Positions 49,138 to 58,605 of a DNA stretch of 58,605 nt are shown here, piece after piece (within the stretch, counting starts at the first letter, position 1; every line of letters begins with the position of its first letter). Source of the stretch: Novosphingobium sp. KCTC 2891 (GTDB lineage: Bacteria; Pseudomonadota; Alphaproteobacteria; Sphingomonadales; Sphingomonadaceae). Below the pieces are notes generated by a model that worked only from the letters and a program-made list of their open reading frames with translations, made no database searches and was not told the origin of the DNA. Location of the stretch: assembly GCF_025938155.1 (NCBI RefSeq), contig NZ_JAPCZG010000008.1:1-58605 (forward strand). The letters run 5' to 3'. Made by a program: the position numbers and the translations under genes.

Positions 49138-49921
49138 GCGCCAGGCGATCTTTCCCGGCCGCTTTGCCGGCAAGGCCGTGGTCGTCACCGGGGCGGCGCA
49201 GGGCATCGGGCGCGCGGTGGCGCTGCGCGCCGCTGCCGAAGGCGCACGGGTGCTGCTGGTAGACCGGGCGGCCTTCGTGCACGAAGTGGCGGCCGAAGCG
49301 GGGCCGATGGCGCATGGCTTCATCGCCGATCTTGAAACCCACGCCGGGGCCGCGGCCGCGATGGCCGAGGCGGTCCACCTGTTCGGGCGGATCGATATTC
49401 TGGTCAACACCGTGGGCGGTGCGATCCGGATGCGGCCCTTTGCGCAGTTCGAGCCGGATCAGATCGACGCGGAAATCCGCCGCTCGCTGATGCCCACGCT
49501 CTATTCCTGCCACGCCGCGCTTCCAGCCATGCTGGCGCAGGGGAAGGGCACGATCGTCAACGTATCCTCCAACGCGACGCGCGGCATCCGCCGCGCGCCC
49601 TATTCGGCGGCCAAGGGCGGGGTCAACGCCTTCACGCAAAGCCTGGCGATGGAATATGCCGAACAGGGTATCCGCGTCGTGGCGACGGCGCCCGGCGGTA
49701 CCACCGCGCCGCCGCGCCGCGTGCCGCGCAATGCCGAAGGCGACACCGCGCAGGAGCAGGCGTGGATGGCGGAAGCCGTCGCGCAAGTTACCGGCTCGTC
49801 GTTCCTCAAGCGCTACGGCACGATCGAGGAACAAGCCGCTCCCATCCTGTTCCTGGCCTCGGACGAGGCGAGCTACATCACCGGATCGATCCTGCCTGTG
49901 GCAGGCGGCGATCTGGGGTGA
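49130..49921 (+). CDS. benD: 1,6-dihydroxycyclohexa-2,4-diene-1-carboxylate dehydrogenase
   Basis: A 263-residue SDR with the cofactor motif VVVTGAAQGIG and the catalytic SSNATRGIRRAPYSAAKGG (Tyr-x-x-x-Lys). It oxidises and decarboxylates the BenAB product to catechol using NAD+. The length and order benA-benB-benD fit the family, except that benC, normally between benB and benD, is missing. The ATG at 49130 overlaps the end of benB by 8 bp. Confidence 0.92.
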   Translation: MSERQAIFPGRFAGKAVVVTGAAQGIGRAVALRAAAEGARVLLVDRAAFVHEVAAEAGPMAHGFIADLETHAGAAAAMAEAVHLFGRIDILVNTVGGAIRMRPFAQFEPDQIDAEIRRSLMPTLYSCHAALPAMLAQGKGTIVNVSSNATRGIRRAPYSAAKGGVNAFTQSLAMEYAEQGIRVVATAPGGTTAPPRRVPRNAEGDTAQEQAWMAEAVAQVTGSSFLKRYGTIEEQAAPILFLASDEASYITGSILPVAGGDLG

Positions 49922-49941
49922 TCAACGAGAGGACGCGCCAG

Positions 49942-50649
49942 ATGTCCAAGATCCATGCCAGCCCTTCGGTCGCACTAGAGGGCCTGTTGTTCGACGGAAT
50001 GACGATCATGTCCGGCGGTTTCGGCCTGTCGGGCAACCCGGAAAGCCTGATCCCCGAAATCCGCAAGGCCGGGGTCAAGGACCTGACGGTCATCTCCAAC
50101 AATGCCGGGGCGGACGGCTTCGGCCTGTGGATGCTGCTGGAGAGCCGCCAGGTGCGAAAGATGATCTCGTCCTATGTGGGCGAGAACAAGCTGTTCGAGC
50201 AGCAGTATCTTTCGGGCGAACTGGACCTTGAACTGAACCCCCAGGGCACGCTGGCCGAGCGCATCCGCGCGGGCGGCGCCGGCATCCCCGCGTTCTACAC
50301 CCGCACGGGCGTGGGCACGGTGGTTGCCGAAGGCAAGCCGACCGAAGTGTTCGAGGGCGAGGAGTATGTGCGCGAGACATGGCTGCGCGCGGACCTCTCT
50401 ATCATCAAGGCATGGCGCGCAGATCCTGAGGGCAACCTCATGTTCCGCAAGACCGCGCGCAACTTCAACCCGAACATGGCGACGGCAGGCCGCGTCACCG
50501 TGGTCGAGGTGGAGGAGATCGTGCCCGCCGGGACCTTCGATCCCGACTGCATCCACACGCCGGGCATCTACGTGGATCGCATCGTGCTTTCGACGATCAA
50601 CGAAAAGCGGATCGAGAAGCTCACCACCCGGCCAAGGGAGGATGCATGA
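49942..50649 (+). CDS. pcaI: 3-oxoadipate CoA-transferase, subunit A
   Basis: A 235-residue class I CoA-transferase A subunit. It has the conserved [20 protein letters not shown] start, [15 protein letters not shown] and [31 protein letters not shown] blocks. With subunit B it moves CoA from succinyl-CoA to 3-oxoadipate. It lies 20 bp after benD and overlaps pcaJ by 4 bp. Since it serves catechol degradation here, catI would be an equally valid name. Confidence 0.93.
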   Translation: MSKIHASPSVALEGLLFDGMTIMSGGFGLSGNPESLIPEIRKAGVKDLTVISNNAGADGFGLWMLLESRQVRKMISSYVGENKLFEQQYLSGELDLELNPQGTLAERIRAGGAGIPAFYTRTGVGTVVAEGKPTEVFEGEEYVRETWLRADLSIIKAWRADPEGNLMFRKTARNFNPNMATAGRVTVVEVEEIVPAGTFDPDCIHTPGIYVDRIVLSTINEKRIEKLTTRPREDA

Positions 50650-51314
50650 TGTCGCAGGAAACCAAGGGCTGGAACCGCGATGAAATGGCCGCTCGCGCCG
50701 CGCAGGAATTGCGCGACGGCTACTACGTCAATCTCGGCATCGGCATTCCCACGCTGGTGGCCAACCACGTGCCGTCGGGCATCAAGGTCACGCTCCAGTC
50801 CGAGAACGGGATGCTGGGCATCGGACCGTTCCCCTATGAAGGCGAGGCCGATCCCGACCTGATCAATGCGGGCAAGCAGACCGTGACCGCGCTGCCGACG
50901 TCGAGCTTCTTCTCCTCGGCCGACAGCTTCGCGATGATCCGGGGCGGGCACATCGACATGGCCGTGCTGGGCGCGATGGAAGTTTCGGCCAATGGCGACC
51001 TCGCCAACTGGACCATTCCGGGCAAGATGGTGAAAGGCATGGGCGGGGCGATGGACCTCGTCGCCGGCGTCAAGCGCATCGTCGTGGTCATGGACCACTG
51101 CGCAAAGGATGGTCGTCCCAAGATCCTGCCCGAATGCTCGCTGCCGCTGACCGGCAAGCGGGTGGTCGATCTCATCATCACCGACCTCGCGGTGATCGCC
51201 GTGGACCGCAAGGCTGGCGGGCTCACCCTGCTCGAATGCGCCCCCGGCGTCAGTGTCGACGAAGTCGTTGCCAAAACCGGCGCGTCCCTCGCGCTCGCGG
51301 AAGGTCTGGCCTGA
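50646..51314 (+). CDS. pcaJ: 3-oxoadipate CoA-transferase, subunit B
   Basis: A 222-residue B subunit with the catalytic Glu at about residue 53 in [11 protein letters not shown], the [14 protein letters not shown] motif before it and [28 protein letters not shown] after. Starts at 50646 or 50649 are both ATG. The stop (TGA) shares its last base with the ATG of pcaD, so the genes are tightly coupled. Confidence 0.94.
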   Translation: MMSQETKGWNRDEMAARAAQELRDGYYVNLGIGIPTLVANHVPSGIKVTLQSENGMLGIGPFPYEGEADPDLINAGKQTVTALPTSSFFSSADSFAMIRGGHIDMAVLGAMEVSANGDLANWTIPGKMVKGMGGAMDLVAGVKRIVVVMDHCAKDGRPKILPECSLPLTGKRVVDLIITDLAVIAVDRKAGGLTLLECAPGVSVDEVVAKTGASLALAEGLA

Positions 51315-52093
51315 TGCCCTTCGTCCATTCTCGCGGCGCCCGCATCCACTGGAAGCTGGAAGGCGAGGGCGGCGCGCCCGCGCTGGTCCTGCTCAATTCC
51401 ATCGGGACCGACATGGACCTGTGGGACCCGCTGCTGCCCGCCCTGCGCGCGCGCCATGCCCTGTTGCGGATCGATACGCTGGGTCATGGCGCTTCCGATG
51501 CGCCCGAAGGCGATTATGCGATGGCCGAACTGGCCGATGACGTTTTCGCGGCGATGGACGCGGCGGGGATTCAGCGCGCGGCCGTCGCGGGCGTCTCGCT
51601 GGGCGGCATGATCGCCATGGAGATGGCGCTGGCGCAACCTGGCCGTGTCGAACGCGTGGCGCTCGTCTGCACCTCGGCGACGATGGACCGCGCCGCCTGG
51701 CAGGCGCGCGTCGAGATGGTGCGCGAGCAGGGCATGGCGGCCATCGCGGGTCTCGCCATGGGTCGCTTCCTCTCGCCGGGCTTCATCGCGGCGCAGCCGG
51801 CAGTTGCCGCCACGATCCGGCGGCAACTGTTGTCCATGGACCCGGCCGGCTATGCTGGCTGCGCCGCAGCCATCCGCGACATGGATCTCGCAGACCGCAT
51901 CGCCGCCATCGCCTGCCCGGCGCTGGTGGTCACCGGCAACGAGGACACCTCCACGCCCTGGACGGGGCACGGAGAGCATCTGGCCGGACGCATTCCCGGC
52001 GCCCGCCACGTCGCGCTGCCAGCCGCCCATCTCGCCACGCTCGAAGCGCCGCAGGCGCTTGCCGAGGCGCTCACGTCCTTCCTTGACGATTGA
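51314..52093 (+). CDS. pcaD: 3-oxoadipate enol-lactonase
   Basis: A 259-residue alpha/beta hydrolase with an oxyanion-hole segment LLNSIGTDMDLWDPLLPAL, the nucleophile Ser95 in GVSLGG, an Asp in GNEDTSTPW (about 212) and His in PAAHLATLE (about 236). It hydrolyses 3-oxoadipate enol-lactone, the CatC product, to 3-oxoadipate. The start at 51314 overlaps the pcaJ stop by one base. Confidence 0.93.
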   Translation: MPFVHSRGARIHWKLEGEGGAPALVLLNSIGTDMDLWDPLLPALRARHALLRIDTLGHGASDAPEGDYAMAELADDVFAAMDAAGIQRAAVAGVSLGGMIAMEMALAQPGRVERVALVCTSATMDRAAWQARVEMVREQGMAAIAGLAMGRFLSPGFIAAQPAVAATIRRQLLSMDPAGYAGCAAAIRDMDLADRIAAIACPALVVTGNEDTSTPWTGHGEHLAGRIPGARHVALPAAHLATLEAPQALAEALTSFLDD

Positions 52094-52103
52094 AGCACCC
52101 TTC

Positions 52104-53309
<1,206 letters not shown>

Positions 53310-53463
53310 GCACGGCATCGTCGCCGGGTGCTCGTTCGCGCAGCCTGCCCAGGACGGCGCTTGAGCAGGGGCGCGGTGTCTATGCGGCGATTGCGCTCGA
53401 TTTCGGTGCGATGATCTGGAAGGTTGCCTCCACAAGATAGAAAAGCTGGAGAGCCTGATCCCG

Positions 53464-55743
53464 ATGACCGAACTGTCTGCCGACCGCCCACTGGCCGGTA
53501 TCCGCATCGTGGACGCGGTTTCCGGCCCGTTGGCGTCCATCACGCGCCACTTGGCGGACCTTGGCGCGCGCGTCGATCGCTTTGGCGGGGCCGAGGGCCA
53601 CAGCCCCGCACAGGCGGGGAAGGTGCTCCACGATACCGCCGTGACCTCGCCCGATGGGTTGGCTGCCGCGCGGGCGGCGGACATCGTGGTGGTGGATGCT
53701 GCGCAATGGGGAGCGCTGGCGGCCCTGCGCCAGGATCGGCCCGAACTTGTCTCCATGGCGGTCAGTCCATTCGGCGCGGAAACCTGCCTGTCGGCGTGGC
53801 AAGCAACCGGGCCGGTGCTTCATGCGATGACGGCGATGCTGTCACGGTCGGGCATCGGCCTGAACAAGCCGCTGGTACCACCCGGCGACCTTGCGCACCA
53901 GTGTGCCGCCGCGCAGGCGGCCTTCGTGCTGGTCGGGGCGCTTTACCGCGCGCTTGGCAGTGGCGTTGGCGCGCATTTCGATTTCGCCGCGCTGGAAGGG
54001 GCGGTGCAGGCGCTCGACCCCGGATTCGGCATCAACGGCAGCGCCACGCTGGGCAAGCCGGTCGGCCTGCTCGACCGGGCGCGTCCTCCAATGGGCAAGC
54101 TCTACCCGATTTTCGCCTGCGCCGATGGCGCGGTGCGGATCTGCCTTCTGGCCAAGCGGCAGTGGCGCGGGATGTTCGCCTGGATGGGCGAGCCGGAGCA
54201 ATTCGCGTCGCCCGAATTCGACCAGATGGCGCACCGCTTCGCCTCGCCCGATCTGGTGCCTTTCATGGCGGGCTTCTTTGCGGGACGGACGCGCGGCGAA
54301 CTGGAACGCGAAGGCCAGTTGCACGGCGTGCCGATCGCGGCATTGCAGGACATCGCGGGGTTCATCGCGTCCGATCACGCAGCGGCCCGGCAGGCGGTCG
54401 TGACCCGTCCCGACGGGTCACGCCTGCCCAATGGCGTGCTGACGGTGGACGGGGCGCGGATGGGGCCGCTGGAGGCGGTCCCGGGCGGCACGTTCCCTCA
54501 GGCTTTGGAACGCACCTCGGCAGGGTTGCCTCTGGCGGGGTTGCGGGTGCTGGACCTTGGCGTGATCGTGGTCGGCGCGGAACAGGGGCGGCTGCTTGGG
54601 GACCTGGGCGCCGACGTGCTCAAGATCGAGAGCCAGTCCTTCCCCGATGGTAGCCGCCAGTCCTATCTCAAGCATGGAATGTCGGTGAGTTTCGGCGCGG
54701 GGCATCGCAACAAGCGCAGTGTCGGGCTGGATCTGCGCTCGGAAGAGGGCAAGGCGCTGTTCCTCGATCTGGTGGGCAAGGCCGATGTGGTCTGCTCGAA
54801 CTTCAAGCCGGGCACGCTGGAAAAGCTCGGGCTGGGCCGCGACGTGCTGCGCGCGATCAACCCTCGGATCGTGCTGTCCGAAAGCTCGGCCTTCGGTGAC
54901 AGCGGCCCGTGGAGCGGGCGGATGGGCTATGGCCCGCTCGTGCGCGCGGCGACGGGCCTGACCGCAGCCTGGCGCTATCCGGACGATCCCGAAAGCTTCA
55001 GCGACGCGATCACGGTTTATCCTGACCACGTCGCGGGCCGGATCTGCGCGATGGGCGTGGTTGCCCTGCTGATCCGGCGCCTGCGGACCGGCGGGGGAGG
55101 GCTGTCGTGCGTGTCGCAGGCGGAAGTCATGCTGTCCCATTTTGCCGAATATGTCCCCGCTGGAGCGATCACCGGGCCGGTCGATGCACCGTGGGGCGTT
55201 TTCCCTGCCAAGGGCGAGGACGAGTGGATCGTGGTGACGGTGCGCACGAACGCGGAATGGCAGCGCCTGTGCGAGCGGATAGGCTTTGCCGGGGGCCACG
55301 CGCTGGACACGGCGGAAAAGCGGCTGGCCGCGTCAGCCGAGATCGATGCGCGAGTTGGCGCGTGGACGGCGGAGCGCGAGGCAACCGCTGCGGCAGAGGA
55401 ACTGCAGGCGCTGGGCATCCCCGCCGCACCGATGTTGCGGCTGGTCGATCTGCCGGATCACCCGTGGTATCGTCAGCGCGGATTTTTCCGCCCCGAAACG
55501 CACCCCTGGATGCGCGAGATGGTGATGGGCGAATCCTATGTGGCGGTGAGCGCGGACCTGCCGCCGCCGCCCGCGCGCCCGGCTCCGCTGGCCGGGGAGC
55601 AGACGATCGAGGCGCTGGCGGAGTGGCTGGGGTTGGCGCCGGAAGAATTTGATGCGCTCTGCGCCGCGGGCGTGCTCGAACCGACGCCCGAAAACGTGCT
55701 GGCCCATGCACGCGAGCATATCGGCGTGTTGGCGGCCGGGTGA
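53464..55743 (+). CDS. Double-length class III CoA-transferase (CaiB/BaiF family)
   Basis: A 759-residue protein, about twice the usual 400. The N-terminal half (residues 1 to about 355) is a diverged CaiB/BaiF domain (GIRIVDAVSGPLASITRHLADLGARVDRF). The C-terminal half has the full signature: LAGLRVLDLGVIVVGAEQGRLLGDLGADVLKIE, KADVVCSNFKPGTLEKLGLG and YPDHVAGRICAMG carrying the likely catalytic Asp. The ATG follows GGAGAGCCTG-like sequence 154 bp after pcaF. Members transfer CoA between organic acids by an aspartyl-CoA intermediate. The substrate is unknown; activating an aromatic or short-chain acid would fit the neighbourhood (inference). Confidence 0.85.
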   Translation: MTELSADRPLAGIRIVDAVSGPLASITRHLADLGARVDRFGGAEGHSPAQAGKVLHDTAVTSPDGLAAARAADIVVVDAAQWGALAALRQDRPELVSMAVSPFGAETCLSAWQATGPVLHAMTAMLSRSGIGLNKPLVPPGDLAHQCAAAQAAFVLVGALYRALGSGVGAHFDFAALEGAVQALDPGFGINGSATLGKPVGLLDRARPPMGKLYPIFACADGAVRICLLAKRQWRGMFAWMGEPEQFASPEFDQMAHRFASPDLVPFMAGFFAGRTRGELEREGQLHGVPIAALQDIAGFIASDHAAARQAVVTRPDGSRLPNGVLTVDGARMGPLEAVPGGTFPQALERTSAGLPLAGLRVLDLGVIVVGAEQGRLLGDLGADVLKIESQSFPDGSRQSYLKHGMSVSFGAGHRNKRSVGLDLRSEEGKALFLDLVGKADVVCSNFKPGTLEKLGLGRDVLRAINPRIVLSESSAFGDSGPWSGRMGYGPLVRAATGLTAAWRYPDDPESFSDAITVYPDHVAGRICAMGVVALLIRRLRTGGGGLSCVSQAEVMLSHFAEYVPAGAITGPVDAPWGVFPAKGEDEWIVVTVRTNAEWQRLCERIGFAGGHALDTAEKRLAASAEIDARVGAWTAEREATAAAEELQALGIPAAPMLRLVDLPDHPWYRQRGFFRPETHPWMREMVMGESYVAVSADLPPPPARPAPLAGEQTIEALAEWLGLAPEEFDALCAAGVLEPTPENVLAHAREHIGVLAAG

Positions 55744-55749
55744 TGCCGA

Positions 55750-55768
55750 CAGGCCTGCTACCGGCCTG
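55750..55768 (+). terminator. Weak stem-loop after the CoA-transferase gene
   Basis: CAGGCC, a 7-base loop, then GGCCTG, 7 bp after the stop codon. It could end the transcript, but the stem is only six pairs and has no T-run. The same bases also form a direct repeat GGCCTGCT. Confidence 0.3.
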
Positions 55769-55809
55769 CTGACGAAGGTCAGAGTCCTTAGTTCCTTCAC
55801 CTGAAAACG

Positions 55810-55962
55810 ATGCGGATTGATCGAACTGGAAAACGTCGCCTGGTCCCGGCAGAACTCGGGATCAGCGCCCACACGGTGAAGCACCACATGAAGGGCGTGT
55901 TCGGGAAAATGGGGATCGAACGCCAGGCCGATCTCGTCGCGATCGTTTCCCGGCTCTCCTGA
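55810..55962 (+). pseudogene. LuxR-type helix-turn-helix remnant (50 codons)
   Basis: An ATG-started 50-codon frame reads ...AELGISAHTVKHHMKGVFGKMGIERQADLVAIVSRLS and stops. ELGIS-x-HTVKHH-x-x-x-VF-x-K-x-G is the recognition helix and following helix of the LuxR/FixJ DNA-binding domain, and the stop falls where such proteins normally end. The first HTH helix (LTPREREVL...) and any receiver or sensor domain are absent. It is most likely the tail of a deleted response regulator, though a very small DNA-binding protein cannot be excluded. Confidence 0.6.
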
Positions 55963-55963
55963 C

Positions 55964-57562
55964 TTATGACGAAGCGGGGTCCAGAAGGGCCAGCGCTTCG
56001 ATTTGGCCGAGGGCCACTTGCACCCGTTCCGCGACTTTTTGTGCCAGCAGGCCGCGTGTCCCATCCGTTTCGAGTTCGCCGTCCAGCGAGTCGAGACGCA
56101 GCGTGCCGTTGTCGATGGCATCAAGCAAACGCGCGCCGATGGTCGCTCGATCGGTTTCCCCGTCCAGCAGGGAAAGCACCGCTTCGCCAAAGCGGTCGAG
56201 CTTGACCGGCGCGTGGCGCAGGCAGGTGAGCCAGGGCTGGCCGACCTGCGCTTCGTACCGGGCGAGGGGCCAGGCATTCGGCTTTTCCGCAGCGGCTCGC
56301 CCGATCGTCAGTGGCTCGCTGGCCATGGTGATCAGACCGGCCACGATGATCTGTTTCATCGAGTTCAGCAACCGGTCGGCCACGGCACGGCGCTCGGCTT
56401 CGCCCTTCGTTTCCAGCAGATCGAGCAACTGGCGAAGGTTGCGGGTTTCGGGCCAGCACGTGCCAAGAACGTCCAGCGCTTTTGCCACGGCCGGATCGTT
56501 GGTGGTGATCGTTGGCCCGGCAGGATCGCGCAGCACCGTTGCATCGTTTTTCGACAGCTCCGGAGCGACGCGCAGCTTGCTCGCGAAATGCAGGCCGGCG
56601 ATCCGGTTGTGGTCGATGGTTCGGTTGATCTGGTCCGCCACCTGCGCCTTGACGAGAAGGGATTGGCGAAACTGCCGGCCCTGGAAGAAGTCGAAGTACT
56701 GCTCGGCCATGCGCGTGCCCGGCCCGGCGATGGCAGTGAGCAACTTGTTCATATCGGGGCTTACGGCTGCAAGCTGGGATGTGTGCAGGTCCGTGTCCGA
56801 AAGATAGGCAAGGCCCGCGCGCTCCGCTCTTTCGACGAATTCGTGAAAGTAGCAGGGCGCGTTCTCGTCGACGAGGAATTCGCCCAGAATGTAACTGTCG
56901 GGTTGTTTTTCAAGCTGCCTGGCTTCCTTGCGCAGAAGCTGGCCATATGGGGTGGCGTCGCTGCTCAGATTTGCGAGTTGTTCCAGCAGCCAGCGCCCGC
57001 GCGCGACCCGCTCCCTGAGATCGGCGATATGCGCGGTGTGGAACTGGAAGATGTCGCGAATGACCTGGCGCAGCTGCCAGCCCGGCAGAACGTTGTAGCT
57101 GACGTAGGCGATCCCGTTGGGGGCCAGCCGCCCTCCGCAGATGTTGAGAATGCCCTCCTGCGCTGCGCGCGGGACCCAGCTGAACACGCCATGACAGATG
57201 ATGTAGTCGAATTCGCCTTCCACCACGTCCGGATCGGCCAGATCTCCCTGGTAGATGGCCACGTTGCCAAGCCCCAGCGCCCTGATCCGTTCGTTGGCCA
57301 TGTCGACGTGGCGCGTTGAAAGGTCGATGCCGGTAAAGCGGGCCAGGGGAAAGCGAGCTGCCAGCGGCAGGATGTTCCCGCCCGACGCACAGCCGAGTTC
57401 GAGCACCCGGGCCTTGGAGACATTGGGCGGCATGAGGCCGAGCAGCGTCCCCAGTGCGGCCAGGCTGGAGGGCTGGGTGTGGGCGAACGGCATCGAATCG
57501 TAGGGTAGGGAATTGTAGTATCCGCCCGGCTCCCCGGCAGTCTGGTCGATTGCCTGCGACAT
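55964..57562 (-). CDS. Class I SAM methyltransferase with C-terminal methyltransferase-regulatory domain
   Basis: A 532-residue protein. The N-terminal methyltransferase has the SAM motif VLELGCASGGN at residues 53-63, then TGIDLSTRHVDMANERI and a FDYIICHGVFSWVP segment. From about residue 210 comes the predicted methyltransferase-regulatory region (FLVDENAPCYFHEFVERAERAGLAYLSDTDL), followed by a helical tail. The family's substrate is unknown; some members sit beside polysaccharide or secretion genes. It is divergent from the Hcp-like gene across 283 bp. AGGAGACAAGGTCC lies just before the ATG. Confidence 0.82.
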   Translation of the reverse strand: MSQAIDQTAGEPGGYYNSLPYDSMPFAHTQPSSLAALGTLLGLMPPNVSKARVLELGCASGGNILPLAARFPLARFTGIDLSTRHVDMANERIRALGLGNVAIYQGDLADPDVVEGEFDYIICHGVFSWVPRAAQEGILNICGGRLAPNGIAYVSYNVLPGWQLRQVIRDIFQFHTAHIADLRERVARGRWLLEQLANLSSDATPYGQLLRKEARQLEKQPDSYILGEFLVDENAPCYFHEFVERAERAGLAYLSDTDLHTSQLAAVSPDMNKLLTAIAGPGTRMAEQYFDFFQGRQFRQSLLVKAQVADQINRTIDHNRIAGLHFASKLRVAPELSKNDATVLRDPAGPTITTNDPAVAKALDVLGTCWPETRNLRQLLDLLETKGEAERRAVADRLLNSMKQIIVAGLITMASEPLTIGRAAAEKPNAWPLARYEAQVGQPWLTCLRHAPVKLDRFGEAVLSLLDGETDRATIGARLLDAIDNGTLRLDSLDGELETDGTRGLLAQKVAERVQVALGQIEALALLDPASS

Positions 57563-57845
57563 GGACCTTGTCTCCTGATGGCGCCACAGCTTGGGCGTTT
57601 ACGGTGGGCGAGCCAATAGGATTACCTAGCGCTATTGGGGGAAATCGGATGACAATAAATTGCCCTGAGCCAGGCGTGGCGGCGCATTTCTCCGGAAAAA
57701 TTCAATCGGTAGAGAGATTTATACGATTGTTTCAATCGCCTTCATGGCGAGCGTATCGCAACTGATTTTATGCGATGTTTCGTATGAATTGACTCCGGGT
57801 AACCATTGTGTGCTGACTGTGCTCTACTGTGCAGGGGACTTTGAC

Positions 57846-58605
57846 ATGGCTTTGACCTACTACGTCAAAATCGACGGTATAGTCGGAGACTCGACAAGCA
57901 AGGGCCATGAGGGCTGGCTGGAGTTGCCGTCCTTCAGCTTTGGCGAAGCCAATTCCTCAAGCCTGGCCGGCGGCGAATTGAGTGCCGGTGTGGCCACGTT
58001 TGCGGACGTCTCCCTTCTCGTGAGCGACTACACCGCGTTGACCTCGTTGCTTGCCAGCAATGCCGGGGGCAAGCACATCGCTGCTGTCGAGATCGAAGGC
58101 GTGACTGATGGCGCAAACCCCGGCACGGTGTTCGACCTGACGCTCAATGACGTGATCGTCAGTTCGGTGAGCGGCGGTGATAGCCCGGGCGGCGATGCCG
58201 CCGTAAGCGTCTTGCTTGGCTACAGCCGGATCGGCCTTGTCACCACCAGCCAGAACGCGGACGGCAGCCTTGGCGCGCAGCAATCGTTCGGCTGGGACAT
58301 TGCCGCCAACAAGGCGATCGATCCGGCCACGCTCACTGCGCCGACCAACACGTTCGCGGGCGAGGTTCCCGATCCCGTCACTTATTACATCAAGATCGAC
58401 GGTATCGCCGGGGATTCCGTCAGCAAGGACCACAAGGGCTGGTTCGAGATCTCGTCGTATTCCTTCGGCGAGAGCCTGGCGGCTTTGGTCAGCTCCGGCG
58501 GCCTGGAAACGGGCAAGGCCAATTTTCAGGACATTTCGGTCAGCCTTGGCGATGCGACGCCACTGGCGGCGCTGCTGGCCGCTGGTGCCAGCGGGCAGCA
58601 CATCA
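57846..58605 (+). CDS. Tandem Hcp-like (type VI secretion tube family) protein, partial
   Basis: The frame opens with ATG at 57846 after CAGGGGAC and runs off the right edge without a stop: 253 codons seen. Residues 3-32 read TYYVKIDGIVGDSTSKGHEGWLELPSFSFGE, the start pattern of Hcp1-family proteins. A second copy (TYYIKIDGIAGDSVSKDHKGWFEISSYSFGE) begins at about residue 179. Each domain is thus about 175 residues and at least two are fused. Canonical Hcp is a single domain of about 165 residues that forms hexameric rings. No other type VI gene is in view. Whether it is a tube protein, an effector carrier or a type I-secreted relative is open. Confidence 0.8.
   Translation, partial: MALTYYVKIDGIVGDSTSKGHEGWLELPSFSFGEANSSSLAGGELSAGVATFADVSLLVSDYTALTSLLASNAGGKHIAAVEIEGVTDGANPGTVFDLTLNDVIVSSVSGGDSPGGDAAVSVLLGYSRIGLVTTSQNADGSLGAQQSFGWDIAANKAIDPATLTAPTNTFAGEVPDPVTYYIKIDGIAGDSVSKDHKGWFEISSYSFGESLAALVSSGGLETGKANFQDISVSLGDATPLAALLAAGASGQHI

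Overview
The window is about 58.6 kb of high-GC DNA from what looks like an alphaproteobacterium of the Sphingomonadales (Novosphingobium/Sphingobium-like). This is inferred from gene content: a TonB-dependent receptor, a FadL-type porin, a soluble poly-HAMP hybrid kinase, a ku-ligD pair, several LLM flavin monooxygenases and a compact ortho-cleavage operon for benzoate. No 16S rRNA, tRNA, insertion sequence, phage or CRISPR array was seen. No database search was run; every assignment rests on motifs read from the sequence.

Layout. 1-9.4 kb: end of etfA, a ferredoxin-NADP reductase, an enoyl-CoA hydratase/isomerase, a FadR-type regulator, a SulP anion transporter, an FMN reductase, a secreted TonB-like protein, and a fadH-like dienoyl-CoA reductase divergent from a TetR regulator, with two operator-like sites between them. 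9.6-16.8 kb: two large hybrid histidine kinases, the first carrying eight tandem 276-bp HAMP units. 16.9-25.2 kb: an SsuD-like monooxygenase; an ECF sigma/anti-sigma pair divergent from an S8 protease and a secreted Gly-rich PRC-barrel protein; then ku and ligD. 25.3-29.4 kb: a KstD-like flavoprotein, a FadL-type porin and two YeeE/YedE half-transporter genes.

29.4-43.7 kb is an unusual block of three transcription units. The first, on the minus strand, encodes a class II aldolase, an NtaA/DszA-type LLM monooxygenase, a TonB receptor, an SsuA-like lipoprotein and a D-2-hydroxyacid dehydrogenase. The second, on the plus strand, encodes an SDR, a LysR regulator and a BisC-like molybdenum reductase. 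The third, on the minus strand, encodes a second NtaA/DszA-type LLM enzyme, an FAD oxidoreductase and a two-cluster ferredoxin, overlapping by 4 bp at each junction. The combination suggests capture and desulfurisation (or N/S-oxide reduction) of an organosulfur compound. The substrate is unknown, and this is the best candidate here for an undescribed system.

43.9-55.7 kb is a near-complete benzoate-to-central-metabolism route: LysR regulator, then catB-catC-catA-benA-benB-benD-pcaI-pcaJ-pcaD-pcaF, and a double-length class III CoA transferase. A perfect ATAC-N7-GTAT operator lies between the regulator and catB. benC, the dioxygenase reductase, is absent. 55.8-58.6 kb holds a LuxR HTH remnant, a two-domain methyltransferase and, running off the end, a protein with tandem Hcp-like domains.
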